A stretch of DNA of 64,000 nt from Aeromicrobium duanguangcaii (lineage in GTDB: Bacteria; Actinomycetota; Actinomycetes; Propionibacteriales; Nocardioidaceae). The notes under the pieces are model-generated. The model had not been told where the DNA came from. It saw nothing but the letters and a program-made list of their open reading frames with translations, and did no database searches. The translations under genes were made by a program, and so were the position numbers. The stretch lies in assembly GCF_024508295.1 (NCBI RefSeq), contig NZ_CP101990.1:2294001-2358000 (forward strand), read 5' to 3'. Positions 1 through 8,589 of this stretch are shown here, piece by piece (positions within the stretch are counted from its first letter, which is position 1; every line of letters starts with the position of its first letter).

Positions 1-972
1 TCGTTCCTGTCCTACTGCGTCGCGATCGTCGCCGCGAGCCTGCTGACGCCGCGATTCGGGGCGCGCATCGTGGCCGTGGCAGCGGGCGCGGTCGCCGTCC
101 TCGGGACGCTCGTCATCGCCGCCGCTCCGAACGTCACCGTGCTGGCCATCGGCGTGCTCGTCGCGGGGTCCAGCACCGGTATCGCCTCGCCGCCGCTGGC
201 CCATGCCGTCGCGCGCACGGTGATCGAGCGGGACCGCAGCCGCACCCAGACCGTCGTCAACGCCGGCACCGGCATCGGGGTGGCCGTCGCCGGTCCCATC
301 GCCCTGCTGGCCCAGGACCACTGGCGGCTGGCGTGGGTCGCCTTCGCAGTGACCTGCGCGCTGGTGACCGCGTGGGCGGCGGCGTCGGTCCCGGCCGCTC
401 GCGGAGCGTCGGACGATGCGTCGTTCCTCCCGGTGCCACTGCTGCCCGTCGGCAGTGGCCGACTGATCCTGGCCGCCGCGGCCGCGGGCCTCGCGAGCGC
501 GGCCGTGTGGACCCTCGGACGCGAGGTCCTCGTCACCGACGGCGGACTCGGCGAGACCCGCTCGCTCGTGGCCTGGATCATCCTGGGCTGCTTCGGAGTG
601 GTGGGTGCCGCCGCGGGCGACCTGATCCGGCGGCTGGGACTGCGCGGTGCGTGGCTCGCGACGATGCTCGCGATGGCCGGCGGCACAGCGCTGCTGGGAT
701 CCTTCCCCGACCTGCTGGGCGTCGCGTGGTTCGCCGCTGCGGCGTTCGGCGCCTCGTACATCGCCGTGTCGGGGGTGCTGCTGTTGTGGGGGACGGAGGT
801 CTATCCCGAGGACCCGGCCGCCGGCGTGGGGCTGGCCTTCTTGGTCCTGGCGCTGGGCCAGGCCGGGGGGTCGCTGCTGGTGGGAGCCCTCGCCGAGGCC
901 GGGGCACAGTTCGCGTTCCTGACCGCCGCCGCCGTGGCGGTCGCCGGCACCCTCGTCCGCCCGCGGGCCTGA
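1..972 (+). CDS. MFS transporter, C-terminal part (5' end outside window)
   Basis: The reading frame is open from base 1 and closes at TGA 970-972, giving 323 visible residues. The residues are almost entirely hydrophobic helices separated by short charged loops, such as the RDRSRTQ segment, a layout typical of the major facilitator superfamily (secondary transporters at the inner membrane). Roughly the last nine or ten helices are present, so the missing part should be only about 70-90 residues. The substrate cannot be read from the sequence. A strong hairpin follows the stop, so transcription probably ends here. The family is well supported; any drug, sugar or metabolite specificity would be a guess. 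Confidence 0.8.
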   Translation, partial: SFLSYCVAIVAASLLTPRFGARIVAVAAGAVAVLGTLVIAAAPNVTVLAIGVLVAGSSTGIASPPLAHAVARTVIERDRSRTQTVVNAGTGIGVAVAGPIALLAQDHWRLAWVAFAVTCALVTAWAAASVPAARGASDDASFLPVPLLPVGSGRLILAAAAAGLASAAVWTLGREVLVTDGGLGETRSLVAWIILGCFGVVGAAAGDLIRRLGLRGAWLATMLAMAGGTALLGSFPDLLGVAWFAAAAFGASYIAVSGVLLLWGTEVYPEDPAAGVGLAFLVLALGQAGGSLLVGALAEAGAQFAFLTAAAVAVAGTLVRPRA

Positions 973-985
973 GGAGGGCAGACGA

Positions 986-1015
986 AGAGCGGCCCCGGTG
1001 CGCCAGGGCCGCTCT
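986..1015. terminator. bidirectional hairpin terminator
   Basis: A perfect 10-bp inverted repeat (AGAGCGGCCC / GGGCCGCTCT) with a 10-nt loop lies between the convergent ends of the MFS gene and the secreted-protein gene. There is no long T run, as is usual for high-GC actinobacterial terminators, and the position suits termination from both sides. Confidence 0.7.
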
Positions 1016-1028
1016 CCAGTCCGTCAGC

Positions 1029-1592
1029 TCAGAAGCGCGAGAGCGGCTTCGGCGTGGCGTAGCCGAAGGTCGCGTTCTCCGCGAAGGCGTTGACGCCGAA
1101 CGTGGCGTTCAGCGCATCCGCCGCGGTCTTCGTCAGCGTCAGCTTCACCAGGCCGAGGTCGCGGCGATCGGAAGCCCGCACCTTGAACAGGTCCACGCGG
1201 CCGACGTTGCCGACGGTCCCGTTGACGTTGCCACTGACGCGCAGTCGCGCGAGGTCGATGTTGAAGTTCGAGACCGTGATCGTCGATGCGCCGGCGCTCA
1301 GGTTCAGGCCGCCGCTGTGCTTGATCCGGATGCCTCGCAGGCTGTAGCCGGTGATCGGGAACTTCGCGGCCAGCGTGCCCTTGAAGGCCCCCGCCTTCGC
1401 ACCCTGCACCGGAGCAGGCGTGATGCCGGCGCTGCCGATGAGGTCGTTCACGGCAGGCGCGACGACCACCTGCGTGTAACCGGTCTTCGTGTTGGATCGC
1501 TTGGCCGTGGCGGCCTCAGCCGGCGACCCCACGAGACCGGTCATGCCTGCCGTCAACACCAGTGCCAGCAGGGCAAGGATTGTCTTCTTCAT
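1029..1592 (-). CDS. small secreted protein of unknown function
   Basis: This 187-aa protein begins with a clear Sec signal peptide: MKK, a hydrophobic core LLALVLTAGMTGLVG, then a likely signal peptidase I site after the alanines near residue 27 (PAEAA). The mature part is about 160 residues, rich in alternating hydrophobic and polar residues with many Gly, Asn and Thr, suggesting a beta-rich fold. It has no cysteines, lipobox or sorting signal, so release to the medium is most likely. A GGGGAA ribosome site precedes ATG 1592. It ends at a shared convergent terminator. I do not recognise the family. It resembles generic actinobacterial exported beta-proteins, and no function is proposed. Confidence 0.75.
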   Translation of the reverse strand: MKKTILALLALVLTAGMTGLVGSPAEAATAKRSNTKTGYTQVVVAPAVNDLIGSAGITPAPVQGAKAGAFKGTLAAKFPITGYSLRGIRIKHSGGLNLSAGASTITVSNFNIDLARLRVSGNVNGTVGNVGRVDLFKVRASDRRDLGLVKLTLTKTAADALNATFGVNAFAENATFGYATPKPLSRF

Positions 1593-1688
1593 GATTTCCC
1601 CATTTCAGCGGCCGGGACCTCCGACCTCCTGTGGGTGATTCGGTGCGGTCCTCCAACTGGATGGGACGAATCCGAAGAAAAATGTGTG

Positions 1689-2156
1689 TCAGGTCACTCT
1701 GTTGTCGGGAGTCAGCAGGAACGGCGTTCCACCCACCGCCCGCAGGACCGGAAGTTCGACGAAGGTCATGCCGACCACGGTGCCGTCGGGGGTGGCGCGG
1801 AGCTCGTCGCGGACCCAGCGCCACGGCCGGGGTGCGTCGGCCGCGTACTCGACCACGAGGGCGGGCCTCCCGTCGGCCAGCGAGATGCCCTGCGACAGCC
1901 TCATGGGCAGGGTCTCGACCAAACCGCCTCCCCGCCGCACGAGGTTCACGCCGGAGGCACCGTCGCCCGCGTGCACGAACCGCTTGCCGTACCAGTGCCG
2001 CAGTCCGATCAGGCCAAGACCGAACGGGGCGACCCGGGTCAGCGGTGTCACGAACGAGGCGGCCAGATCGCCCGCTCTGGAGTGGAGGACCTCGTCCACC
2101 TCGAGGGTCCGCAGTGAGGACCATGTGCACCGCAGGGTCAGGACGTTCTGCTTCAT
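1689..2156 (-). CDS. 155-aa protein translationally coupled to a GMC oxidoreductase
   Basis: The start ATG (2156-2154) overlaps the stop of the upstream GMC oxidoreductase gene in an ATGA junction, so the two are translated as a coupled pair. The protein starts MKQNVLTL and has no signal peptide or membrane helix. It is a compact mix of beta-like stretches with conserved-looking aromatic residues (LRHWYGKRF, PWRWVRDEL). I do not recognise the family with confidence; a lipocalin-like or START-like small-ligand fold would suit the pattern. The tight coupling suggests it handles the substrate or product of the oxidoreductase. That is inference from position only. Confidence 0.7.
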   Translation of the reverse strand: MKQNVLTLRCTWSSLRTLEVDEVLHSRAGDLAASFVTPLTRVAPFGLGLIGLRHWYGKRFVHAGDGASGVNLVRRGGGLVETLPMRLSQGISLADGRPALVVEYAADAPRPWRWVRDELRATPDGTVVGMTFVELPVLRAVGGTPFLLTPDNRVT

Positions 2157-3754
2157 GGAGTCTCCGAGAGGACGGGACCGTCGGCCGCCGGGAACCGGGA
2201 CGCGAAGCGCTCGGCCAGGGCGGTGATGGTCAGGGAGGGGTTCACCCCGAGATTGGCGGGGATGACGGAGGCGTCGGCGACGTAGAGGCCGGGATGGCCG
2301 TGGACCTCGTGGTTCGCGTCCACGACACCATCGGCCGCGGTCGCCCCCATCACTGCACCACCGAGGATGTGAGCGGTCACCGACAGGCCGCCGACCGACT
2401 CGCCGAGCAGGTTCAACGGCCGTCCGCCGGACGCCTCGGCGAAGGCGCGGGTGACCTCGTTGGCGACGGGCAGGTTGCTGGGCGGCCGCACTCCCCCGGT
2501 CAGTCGCGACCGCAGCACCCGGCGCCACGGCCGCAAGGGCGAGCGGCGGTGATCGAGCGCGAACTCGCTGTCCAGGCGCTGCATCGTCGTCAGGACGGTG
2601 AGCCGGTTCAGGAAGCGGTGAGCCGTCATCAGGCGGAGCTGTCTCAGCGGCGACCCGAGGATCGACAGCACCACGCGGCGCGCTCGACGGCCGGGATCGT
2701 CGTCGTCGACCATCGGCCCCAACTGAGCACGCATGTGCCAGCCGCCCATGTAGCGGTTCTGGGTCGTGTGGGTGCGCTCGTCGGGGTGGAAGTCGCTCGA
2801 GATCGTCGGCCCGCGCGAGAGGTCGTCGCCGCGCGGTTGCAGGACGGCGGTGAGGGCCTCGGAGTTCGTCCGCACGTGCTGACCCAACTGGTCCGAGACC
2901 CGCGGCAGGGCGCCGGTCTCGCGGCAGCGGTGGAGCAGCTCGACCGTGCCCAGGACGCCCGCGGCGAGGACAACCCGGCGGGCCCGGACGGTCGACTCGC
3001 GACCGCGCTCCCACGGGTGGCGCGTCACGATCTCGTACCCGCCGTCGACCGGTCGCACCGAGACGACCTCGGTCTCGGGGCGCACCTGCGCACCACGCTT
3101 CTCGGCCAGGAAGAGGTAGTTGAGGGTCAGCTGGTTCTTCGCGCCGTAGGGGCAACCGAGCAGGCACTCGCCGCAGAGCCGGCAGCCCGTCCGGTCGGGG
3201 CCTTCGCCATCGAAGAACGGGTCGAGCTCGGTCACGCCGGGGCGGCCGAAGAAGATCGCCGACGGCACCGGCCCGAACGTCGCCTCGGCCCCGACCGCCT
3301 TCGCCGCGGCATAGAGGTGGTCGTCCATCTCGCCGTGGTGCGGGTTGGTGACCCGGCCGAGCATCCGCGCGGCACGGGCGAGGTGGGGGGCGAGCTCGTT
3401 CTTCCAGTCGATCCCGAGCGCCGTCAGCGGCACGGCCTCGTAGAACTCGTCGCCGGGCTCGAGCAGGACGCCGGCCCAGACGATCGAACCACCGCCGACG
3501 CCGGACCCGCCGATGATCGCCATGTGGCGGAAGATCCGTTGCCAGAAGAACCCGCGCATGCCGGCGCGTGGCGCCCACAGGTAGGCGCGCGGGTCGCGCC
3601 GGGCGGCGAGCAGGGCGGCGTCGCTGAGGCGGCGGCCCTTCTCGAGCACCAGCACCGAGTGCCCGGCCTCCCTCAGCCGCAGCGCGGAGACCGCTCCCCC
3701 GAAGCCACTGCCGACCACCACGACGTCGGCGTCCCAGCGCCCGAGATCCTCCAC
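2153..3754 (-). CDS. GMC-family FAD-dependent oxidoreductase (cholesterol oxidase type)
   Basis: This 533-aa flavoenzyme should oxidise an alcohol, possibly a sterol. It opens with the FAD-binding Rossmann motif VVVGSGFGGAVSALRL (residues ~11-26) and a following acidic residue in LEKG. Around residue 195 the cysteine-rich motif CRLCGECLLGCPYGAKN marks the cholesterol-oxidase-like branch of GMC enzymes rather than choline dehydrogenases. The C-terminus carries the conserved NLGVNPSLTITALAER block. No Tat or Sec signal is visible, so it is cytoplasmic. GTG 3754 lies 6 nt after a TAGGTT -10 box on the minus strand, suggesting a leaderless transcript. It is coupled by an ATGA overlap to the 155-aa gene downstream. 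Sterol as substrate is only a possibility; no other sterol genes are present. Confidence 0.85.
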   Translation of the reverse strand: MEDLGRWDADVVVVGSGFGGAVSALRLREAGHSVLVLEKGRRLSDAALLAARRDPRAYLWAPRAGMRGFFWQRIFRHMAIIGGSGVGGGSIVWAGVLLEPGDEFYEAVPLTALGIDWKNELAPHLARAARMLGRVTNPHHGEMDDHLYAAAKAVGAEATFGPVPSAIFFGRPGVTELDPFFDGEGPDRTGCRLCGECLLGCPYGAKNQLTLNYLFLAEKRGAQVRPETEVVSVRPVDGGYEIVTRHPWERGRESTVRARRVVLAAGVLGTVELLHRCRETGALPRVSDQLGQHVRTNSEALTAVLQPRGDDLSRGPTISSDFHPDERTHTTQNRYMGGWHMRAQLGPMVDDDDPGRRARRVVLSILGSPLRQLRLMTAHRFLNRLTVLTTMQRLDSEFALDHRRSPLRPWRRVLRSRLTGGVRPPSNLPVANEVTRAFAEASGGRPLNLLGESVGGLSVTAHILGGAVMGATAADGVVDANHEVHGHPGLYVADASVIPANLGVNPSLTITALAERFASRFPAADGPVLSETP

Positions 3755-3795
3755 GCGCTCAACCTAGTGTGAGCGCGGTCACCACGGCGCCTCAT

Positions 3796-5769
3796 TCAGG
3801 CGGCTGGGACCCGCGCCTCCGCGTGCGCCTCGTCCGAGCGATCGTGCAGTGCCGCGAAGTCGCGCAGCTCGTCGCGCCCGGCCCGGGTCGCCCGCAGCGC
3901 GTTGGCGATGGCCACCAGGTCGACGACCTCCTGCAGCAGCGCGCCGACGATCGCCGGGATGACGCCGAACGCGGCGACGAGCATCAGCACGACCGAGAGC
4001 GCGATGCCGACCCAGATCGACTCCTTCGCGACCCGCAGGGTGCGCTGGCCGACGGACACCGCGACCGCCGCGCGGGAGATGTCGTCCCGGACGATGACCA
4101 CGTCGGCGGACTGCGAGGCGGCCGTCGAGCCGCGGGCGCCCATCGCGACACCGACGTCGGCCACCGCGAGGACGGGCGCGTCGTTGATGCCGTCGCCGAC
4201 CATCATCACGGGGCCCGGCTCGGCATCGCGGACGATGCGGACCTTGTCCTCGGGCAACAGCTCGGCCTCGACGCGGGTGACGCCGGCCTGGGCGGCGATG
4301 TGGGACGCCGTGGGCATCGCGTCGCCGGTCAGGATCATCCGCTGGCGGACCCCGAGGCGGTCCAGTTCGGTGAGGGTCGCCCGGGCGTTGGCCCGGAGCC
4401 GGTCGGAGATGAGCAGGACGCCCGCGAACACACCGTCGACGCCCACGTAGACGGCGGACTCCCCCGGTTCGAGGTCGGCGACCTCGAACCCGGTCGTGTG
4501 GTCGCGGACGAACGAGCCCTTGCCGACGACGACCTCGCGGCCCTCCAGCACCGCCGTCACCCCGTGGGTCGCGATCTCGCGGGCCTCGGTGGCGGGGACG
4601 AGGCGCAGTCCGCGTGCCTCGGCCGCCTTGCGGATGGACTCGGCCAGCACGTGGCCCGAGTACTGCTCGGCGGAGCCGGTGATCCGCAACAGCTCCTCCT
4701 CGTCGAGAACCGGCTGCCCGTCGGCTCCGCGCGCCGGCCGGACCTCCAGCAACTCGGGACGCCCGTACGTCAGGGTGCCGGTCTTGTCGAAGGCGGCGGT
4801 GCGGACCCGGCCGAGGGTCTCGATCGTGCCGCCCGACTTCACGATGACGCCGTTCTTCGCGGCGCGGGACATGCCCGCCAGGAACGCGACAGGCGCCGCG
4901 ATCAGCAACGGGCACGGGGTGGCGACGACGAGCACCTCGGCGAAGCGGACGGGGTCGCCCGAGAGCCACCATGCGAGGCCACCGATCAGGTACGCGACGA
5001 TCGTGAACGGCACGGCGTAGCGGTCGGCCAGACGCACCATCGGCGCGCGGGACTCGGAGGCTTCCCGCACCAGGGAGAGGATGCGCGAGTACTGCGAATC
5101 CTGGGCGGTCGCCGTCGCCTCCAGCACCACGGCGCGTTGGCCGTTGAGCACGCCGGAGAGGATCTCGTCGCCGGTCCGCCGGCTGACGGGAAGCGGCTCG
5201 CCGGTCAGCGACGACTCGTCGAAGCCGGCCTCGATCGCCCGCCCGTCCGAGTCGGTGGAGAGGATGCCGTCGACGGGCACCACCTCGGCAGGCCGCACCA
5301 GCAGCCGATCGCCGACGGAGATGCTCTCCATCGCGACGTCGCGCGTCGTGCCGTCGGGCAGCAGCAGGTGGGCGACCTGCGGCGCGCGTTCCAGGAGAGC
5401 CGACAGACTCCGCTTCGCCCGCCCGGCCGCGTAGTCCTCGAGTGCCTCGCCGCCGGTGAGCATGAGGCACACGACCAGCGCTGCGAGGTACTCCCCGACG
5501 AGCAGGGTCGAGGCGATGGCCGTCACGGCCAGGATGTCGATGCCCCAGTGCCCGTGCAGCAGGTCCTTGACCATGCCGATCGAGACTTTGACGAGAACGA
5601 CTGCGCCGAAGGCCGAGGCCAGCCACTGGGCGGCGTCAGGGGCTCCGGAGAGTTCGAGTGCCAGGGTGCCTGCCAATGCCGCCAGGGTGGCGACCACCCA
5701 CGGATGAAGCTTGGCCAGCTCCCAGGTCCTCATGCTCCTCGTCTCGCCCCCATACGCGGATCGGTACAC
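3796..5769 (-). CDS. heavy-metal-type P-type ATPase without N-terminal metal-binding domain
   Basis: This is a 657-aa P1B-like cation pump of the inner membrane. Visible motifs in order are the actuator LTGEP, the membrane metal-site motif ATPCPLLIAAPVAF, the phosphorylation site FDKTGTLT and the hinge GDGINDAP. No HMA domain precedes the first helices. The metal motif is TPC rather than the CPC of copper or zinc pumps, and the usual SEHPLA-like dipeptide HP reads HV (SGHVLAESI). Both point to a less-studied P1B branch of uncertain substrate. The start is GTG 5769 with GAAGG four bases upstream; ATG 5733 is an alternative. Its stop lies 41 bp from the GMC gene, and the two could be co-transcribed. 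Confidence 0.88.
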   Translation of the reverse strand: MYRSAYGGETRSMRTWELAKLHPWVVATLAALAGTLALELSGAPDAAQWLASAFGAVVLVKVSIGMVKDLLHGHWGIDILAVTAIASTLLVGEYLAALVVCLMLTGGEALEDYAAGRAKRSLSALLERAPQVAHLLLPDGTTRDVAMESISVGDRLLVRPAEVVPVDGILSTDSDGRAIEAGFDESSLTGEPLPVSRRTGDEILSGVLNGQRAVVLEATATAQDSQYSRILSLVREASESRAPMVRLADRYAVPFTIVAYLIGGLAWWLSGDPVRFAEVLVVATPCPLLIAAPVAFLAGMSRAAKNGVIVKSGGTIETLGRVRTAAFDKTGTLTYGRPELLEVRPARGADGQPVLDEEELLRITGSAEQYSGHVLAESIRKAAEARGLRLVPATEAREIATHGVTAVLEGREVVVGKGSFVRDHTTGFEVADLEPGESAVYVGVDGVFAGVLLISDRLRANARATLTELDRLGVRQRMILTGDAMPTASHIAAQAGVTRVEAELLPEDKVRIVRDAEPGPVMMVGDGINDAPVLAVADVGVAMGARGSTAASQSADVVIVRDDISRAAVAVSVGQRTLRVAKESIWVGIALSVVLMLVAAFGVIPAIVGALLQEVVDLVAIANALRATRAGRDELRDFAALHDRSDEAHAEARVPAA

Positions 5770-5962
5770 CCAACCTTCAACAATACGCCGTCATTTCAGC
5801 CGATTCACGCATCGCGGCGGTCGCCGGTCAGCTCCAGAAGGGATATCTGTCGGCGCACCTGCGTAGGTTCCACCCGAGGTCAAGAGAGCCACCCACGCCT
5901 CCGGACAGAGGTGGCCGGCAACCGCGTCGCCCGACACGGTGCCCTCCGGAGAAGACCAGGGC

Positions 5963-5978
5963 CGTCCCGACCGGGACG
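5963..5978. promoter_or_regulatory. 16-bp palindrome upstream of gene 6020-6289
   Basis: CGTCCCG-AC-CGGGACG is a perfect inverted repeat with 7-bp arms, 41 bp before the ATG of the following gene and in the 250-bp divergent region next to the P-type ATPase gene. It is a plausible operator for either gene. The factor is unknown. The GTCCC/GGGAC order is the reverse of the mycobacterial DosR box, so I do not call it one. Confidence 0.35.
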
Positions 5979-6019
5979 ACCAAGTCGGGCACATCCGTGC
6001 CCTCGAGAGAGGAGCCACC

Positions 6020-6289
6020 ATGGCCGAGTTCACCGAGCACCGCACCCGCGACGAGTTGAACGAGTTGCTTCGCCACGCCCACTTCATCGCCGTCGGGAAG
6101 GGCTACACGGCGAAATTCGTCGAGAAGAACTACTCCGGATGGCACTGGAATGAGCTGATCCGGATGCTGCGCATGGGCGGCGTCGTGCGCAAGGGGGAGC
6201 ACGACCGCCTCCGCTGCGACCCGAAGGTCGTCGGCGTGCGGTTCGGCCGAGGCTCGACCTTCCAGGTCGAGTGGGACTGGATGGGATGA
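6020..6289 (+). CDS. 89-aa basic protein of unknown function
   Basis: ATG 6020 is preceded by GAGAGGAG with 5-nt spacing, a strong ribosome site that fixes the start. The frame is open further upstream but without a comparable site. The product is soluble and tryptophan-rich (SGWHWNELIRM, EWDWMG) with many Arg and Lys residues. It begins with a likely helix (TRDELNELLRHA). There is no signal peptide, membrane helix or Cys motif. The pattern would suit a small nucleic-acid-binding or partner protein, but I do not recognise a family. It is flanked by divergent and convergent single genes and so is probably monocistronic. Confidence 0.65.
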   Translation: MAEFTEHRTRDELNELLRHAHFIAVGKGYTAKFVEKNYSGWHWNELIRMLRMGGVVRKGEHDRLRCDPKVVGVRFGRGSTFQVEWDWMG

Positions 6290-6315
6290 TCAGCCGCACC
6301 CGCGCCTGCGGACGC

Positions 6316-6603
6316 CTAGGCCCGGTGGACCTTCCACACGCCCATCATGAACAGGCTGATCGCGGAGACGATCCCCAGTGCCGTCCACCCGACGACGGAG
6401 GCGCGCTGCACTCCGAACTCGACAGGGCCCAAACTGATGAGCGCGATCACCGAGGTCACCCACGCGGCCAGGGCCACGAGCATGGCGATGGTGAGGATGA
6501 TCCCGCCGAACCTGGACGGCTTGGTCTTCTCCTGGTGGGCTTGGTCCTGCGCTGATCCGACGTGCGGGACGTGCAGATGAGGCACATGCAGTGAGAGGGC
6601 CAT
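6316..6603 (-). CDS. 95-aa two-helix membrane protein
   Basis: ATG 6603 has GGAG six bases upstream. The N-terminal 35 residues are polar and histidine-rich (LHVPHLHVPHVG). Two membrane helices follow: roughly residues 33-58 (GIILTIAMLVALAAWVTSVI) and 69-88 (VVGWTALGIVSAISLFMMGV). The His-rich cytosolic tail could bind metal and the metal P-type ATPase is close by, but no direct link is visible. Family unknown. It is convergent with the 89-aa gene at 6020-6289. Confidence 0.65.
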   Translation of the reverse strand: MALSLHVPHLHVPHVGSAQDQAHQEKTKPSRFGGIILTIAMLVALAAWVTSVIALISLGPVEFGVQRASVVGWTALGIVSAISLFMMGVWKVHRA

Positions 6604-6844
6604 GACGCACTCCGATCGGTAGAGGTCGCATTGACGAGCCGATCATTCGACAGTACGCCCGCATCTGCCTGGCGCAACAGGTCAAACGCCGTGGGATCAG
6701 CGCTCGACCCTTCGACGTTGCGAGGGTTGCCGATGAGGTTCGTGACGTCGGTCCTTCCATTGCGAGGCAGAGTTCACCGAGTCCCGGCGAGCAGGGTTCG
6801 CGCGGGACACCCCATCGGGGGCTCAGGACCGGCATGCTTGCGCC

Positions 6845-8518
6845 ATGACGAATCTGCACGACAACCGCTATGTCGCGTTGGCCCGCCTGGTTCGCCGCTA
6901 CGGACGCTCCGACCTGCTGTCCGGAACCCAGCTCGACGAGTTCGACATCGACGACGAGACGCCGCTCGGCGACGCCGAGCGCGCGCAGGCCTTCGCCGAC
7001 GACCTCGAGAAGATGGGGCCGACCTTCATCAAGCTCGGCCAGCTGCTCTCGACGCGGTTCGACCTGCTGCCCGCGTCGTACACCACCGCGCTGGAGCGGC
7101 TGCAGGACGAGGTCGAGCCGATCGACTTCGACATCGTGCGCGAGGTCGTCGAGACCGAGCTCGGTGCCACGCTCAAGGAGCGGTTCAGCGACTTCGACGT
7201 CAAGCCCCTCGCTGCGGCGTCACTCGGCCAGGTCCACCGCGCGGTCCTGCGCAACGGGCGCGAGGTCGTCGTGAAGGTGCAGCGACCTCACGTCCGCGAG
7301 CTCGTGCGCGAGGACATGAAGGTGCTGGGTCGCCTGGCGCGCCTGGCCGACCGCCGGACCGAGATCGGGCGCAGCTTCGGCTTCGGCCAGCTGCTCGACC
7401 AGTTCCGCCGCTCGCTGGCCGGCGAGCTGGACTACCGCCGCGAGGCCCGCAACCTGGTCACCTTCGGCGAGCTGACCGCCCCCTACGACCTGCTCGTCGT
7501 GCCGCAGCCGGTCGAGCCGTACACGACCTCGAAGATCCTGACGATGGACTTCGTCGAGGGCCGCAAGGTCACCGACATCGGTCCGCTGGGACTGACCGAC
7601 GTCGACGCCCGCCCGATCGTCGAGCAGCTCTTCAGCGCGTACCTGCACATGATCCTCGACGCCGGGGTGCTGCACGCCGACCCGCACCCGGGCAACCTGC
7701 TGCTCACCCCCGACGGACGCCTGGCCCTGCTCGACCTCGGCATGACGGCCTCGGTCCCCCCACGCATCCAGCACGACATCATCAAGCTGCTGCTGGCCAT
7801 CAGCGACGGGGACGGCGAGGAGACCTCGTCGATCCTGGCCGCCATGGGCCATCCGCTCGACTCGTTCGAGGCCGGCCCGTTCCGCAGCGACGTCGCCCAC
7901 CTGGTCTCCGAGGCGATTGCCAGCGGCGCGGACGTCGCGGTCGGCGCCGTGCTGGTCGATCTCAGCCGGGTCTCCGGCGCGCACGGGCTGCGCCCGCCGG
8001 CCGAGATGTCGATGGTGGGCAAGGCGCTGCTGAACCTCGACCAGGCCACCTCGCACCTGGATCCCGGCTTCTCGCCCACCGACGCCATCCGCGAGAACGC
8101 GACCAACATCTCGGCCGCCGGCCTGAAGATGTCGCCCGGCGGCATCGTGGCCGCCGCCATCGAGTCGAAGAACTTCGTGGAGCACCTGCCCGAGCGCGCG
8201 AACCGCATCATGGACTCGCTCGCCGACGGCGAGTTCCGGGTCAAGGTCGACGCGATCGACGAGCAGCGACTCCACACGGTGATCCAGCGGGTCGCCAACC
8301 GCGTCACGCTCGGCATCATCATCGCGGCCACCATCTTGGGTGCCGCCCTGATGATGCGCGTGCCGTCGAGCTGGACGGTGCTGGGCTACCCGGGCCTGGC
8401 GATGCTCTTCTTCCTGTTCGCCGTCTGCGGCGGTATCGCCATGGCGGCCTGGATCGTCATGACGGACCGCAAGGTCGCCCGCACGGACCGCACGGCCGGA
8501 CCCCCGCGGCCGAACTGA
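6845..8518 (+). CDS. ABC1/UbiB-family protein kinase-like protein (AarF type)
   Basis: This 557-aa member of the atypical kinase family ABC1/ADCK/UbiB carries the family markers in order: KLGQLLSTR (the KxGQ motif, ~residue 60), the VKVQRPH lysine strand, DYRREARN, HADPHPGNLL (catalytic and metal region) and LLDLGMTA (DFG equivalent). Two C-terminal membrane helices (~490-545) anchor it, as in UbiB-like proteins. The family is known for roles in quinone or lipid metabolism and has ATPase more than protein kinase activity; the actual role here is not shown. A second, shorter family member lies at 50110-51468. It is transcribed divergently from the two-helix membrane protein gene. Confidence 0.9.
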   Translation: MTNLHDNRYVALARLVRRYGRSDLLSGTQLDEFDIDDETPLGDAERAQAFADDLEKMGPTFIKLGQLLSTRFDLLPASYTTALERLQDEVEPIDFDIVREVVETELGATLKERFSDFDVKPLAAASLGQVHRAVLRNGREVVVKVQRPHVRELVREDMKVLGRLARLADRRTEIGRSFGFGQLLDQFRRSLAGELDYRREARNLVTFGELTAPYDLLVVPQPVEPYTTSKILTMDFVEGRKVTDIGPLGLTDVDARPIVEQLFSAYLHMILDAGVLHADPHPGNLLLTPDGRLALLDLGMTASVPPRIQHDIIKLLLAISDGDGEETSSILAAMGHPLDSFEAGPFRSDVAHLVSEAIASGADVAVGAVLVDLSRVSGAHGLRPPAEMSMVGKALLNLDQATSHLDPGFSPTDAIRENATNISAAGLKMSPGGIVAAAIESKNFVEHLPERANRIMDSLADGEFRVKVDAIDEQRLHTVIQRVANRVTLGIIIAATILGAALMMRVPSSWTVLGYPGLAMLFFLFAVCGGIAMAAWIVMTDRKVARTDRTAGPPRPN

Positions 8519-8550
8519 TCGCGCGGAGCGCGGGAACCTGATTGACTGGC

Positions 8551-8568
8551 CGTGAACAAACGTTCACG
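8551..8568. promoter_or_regulatory. 18-bp palindromic operator for the MFS-TetR operon
   Basis: CGTGAAC-AAAC-GTTCACG is a perfect inverted repeat with 7-bp arms. It ends 21 bp before the preferred GTG start of the exporter gene, whose operon also encodes a TetR regulator. Size and symmetry are typical of TetR-family operators, so autoregulation by the downstream TetR is the natural reading (inference). Confidence 0.65.
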
Positions 8569-8589
8569 CCCCAGCCCCGAACGGATCCC

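Noticed and set aside
5963..5978. DosR-box reading of the palindrome
   Set aside because: The half-sites are in the order GTCCC then GGGAC, opposite to the DosR consensus, and there are no other DosR-type genes here.
3769..6153. 794-codon plus-strand frame opposite the P-type ATPase
   Set aside because: Low-complexity antisense shadow; the minus strand has all P-type ATPase motifs.
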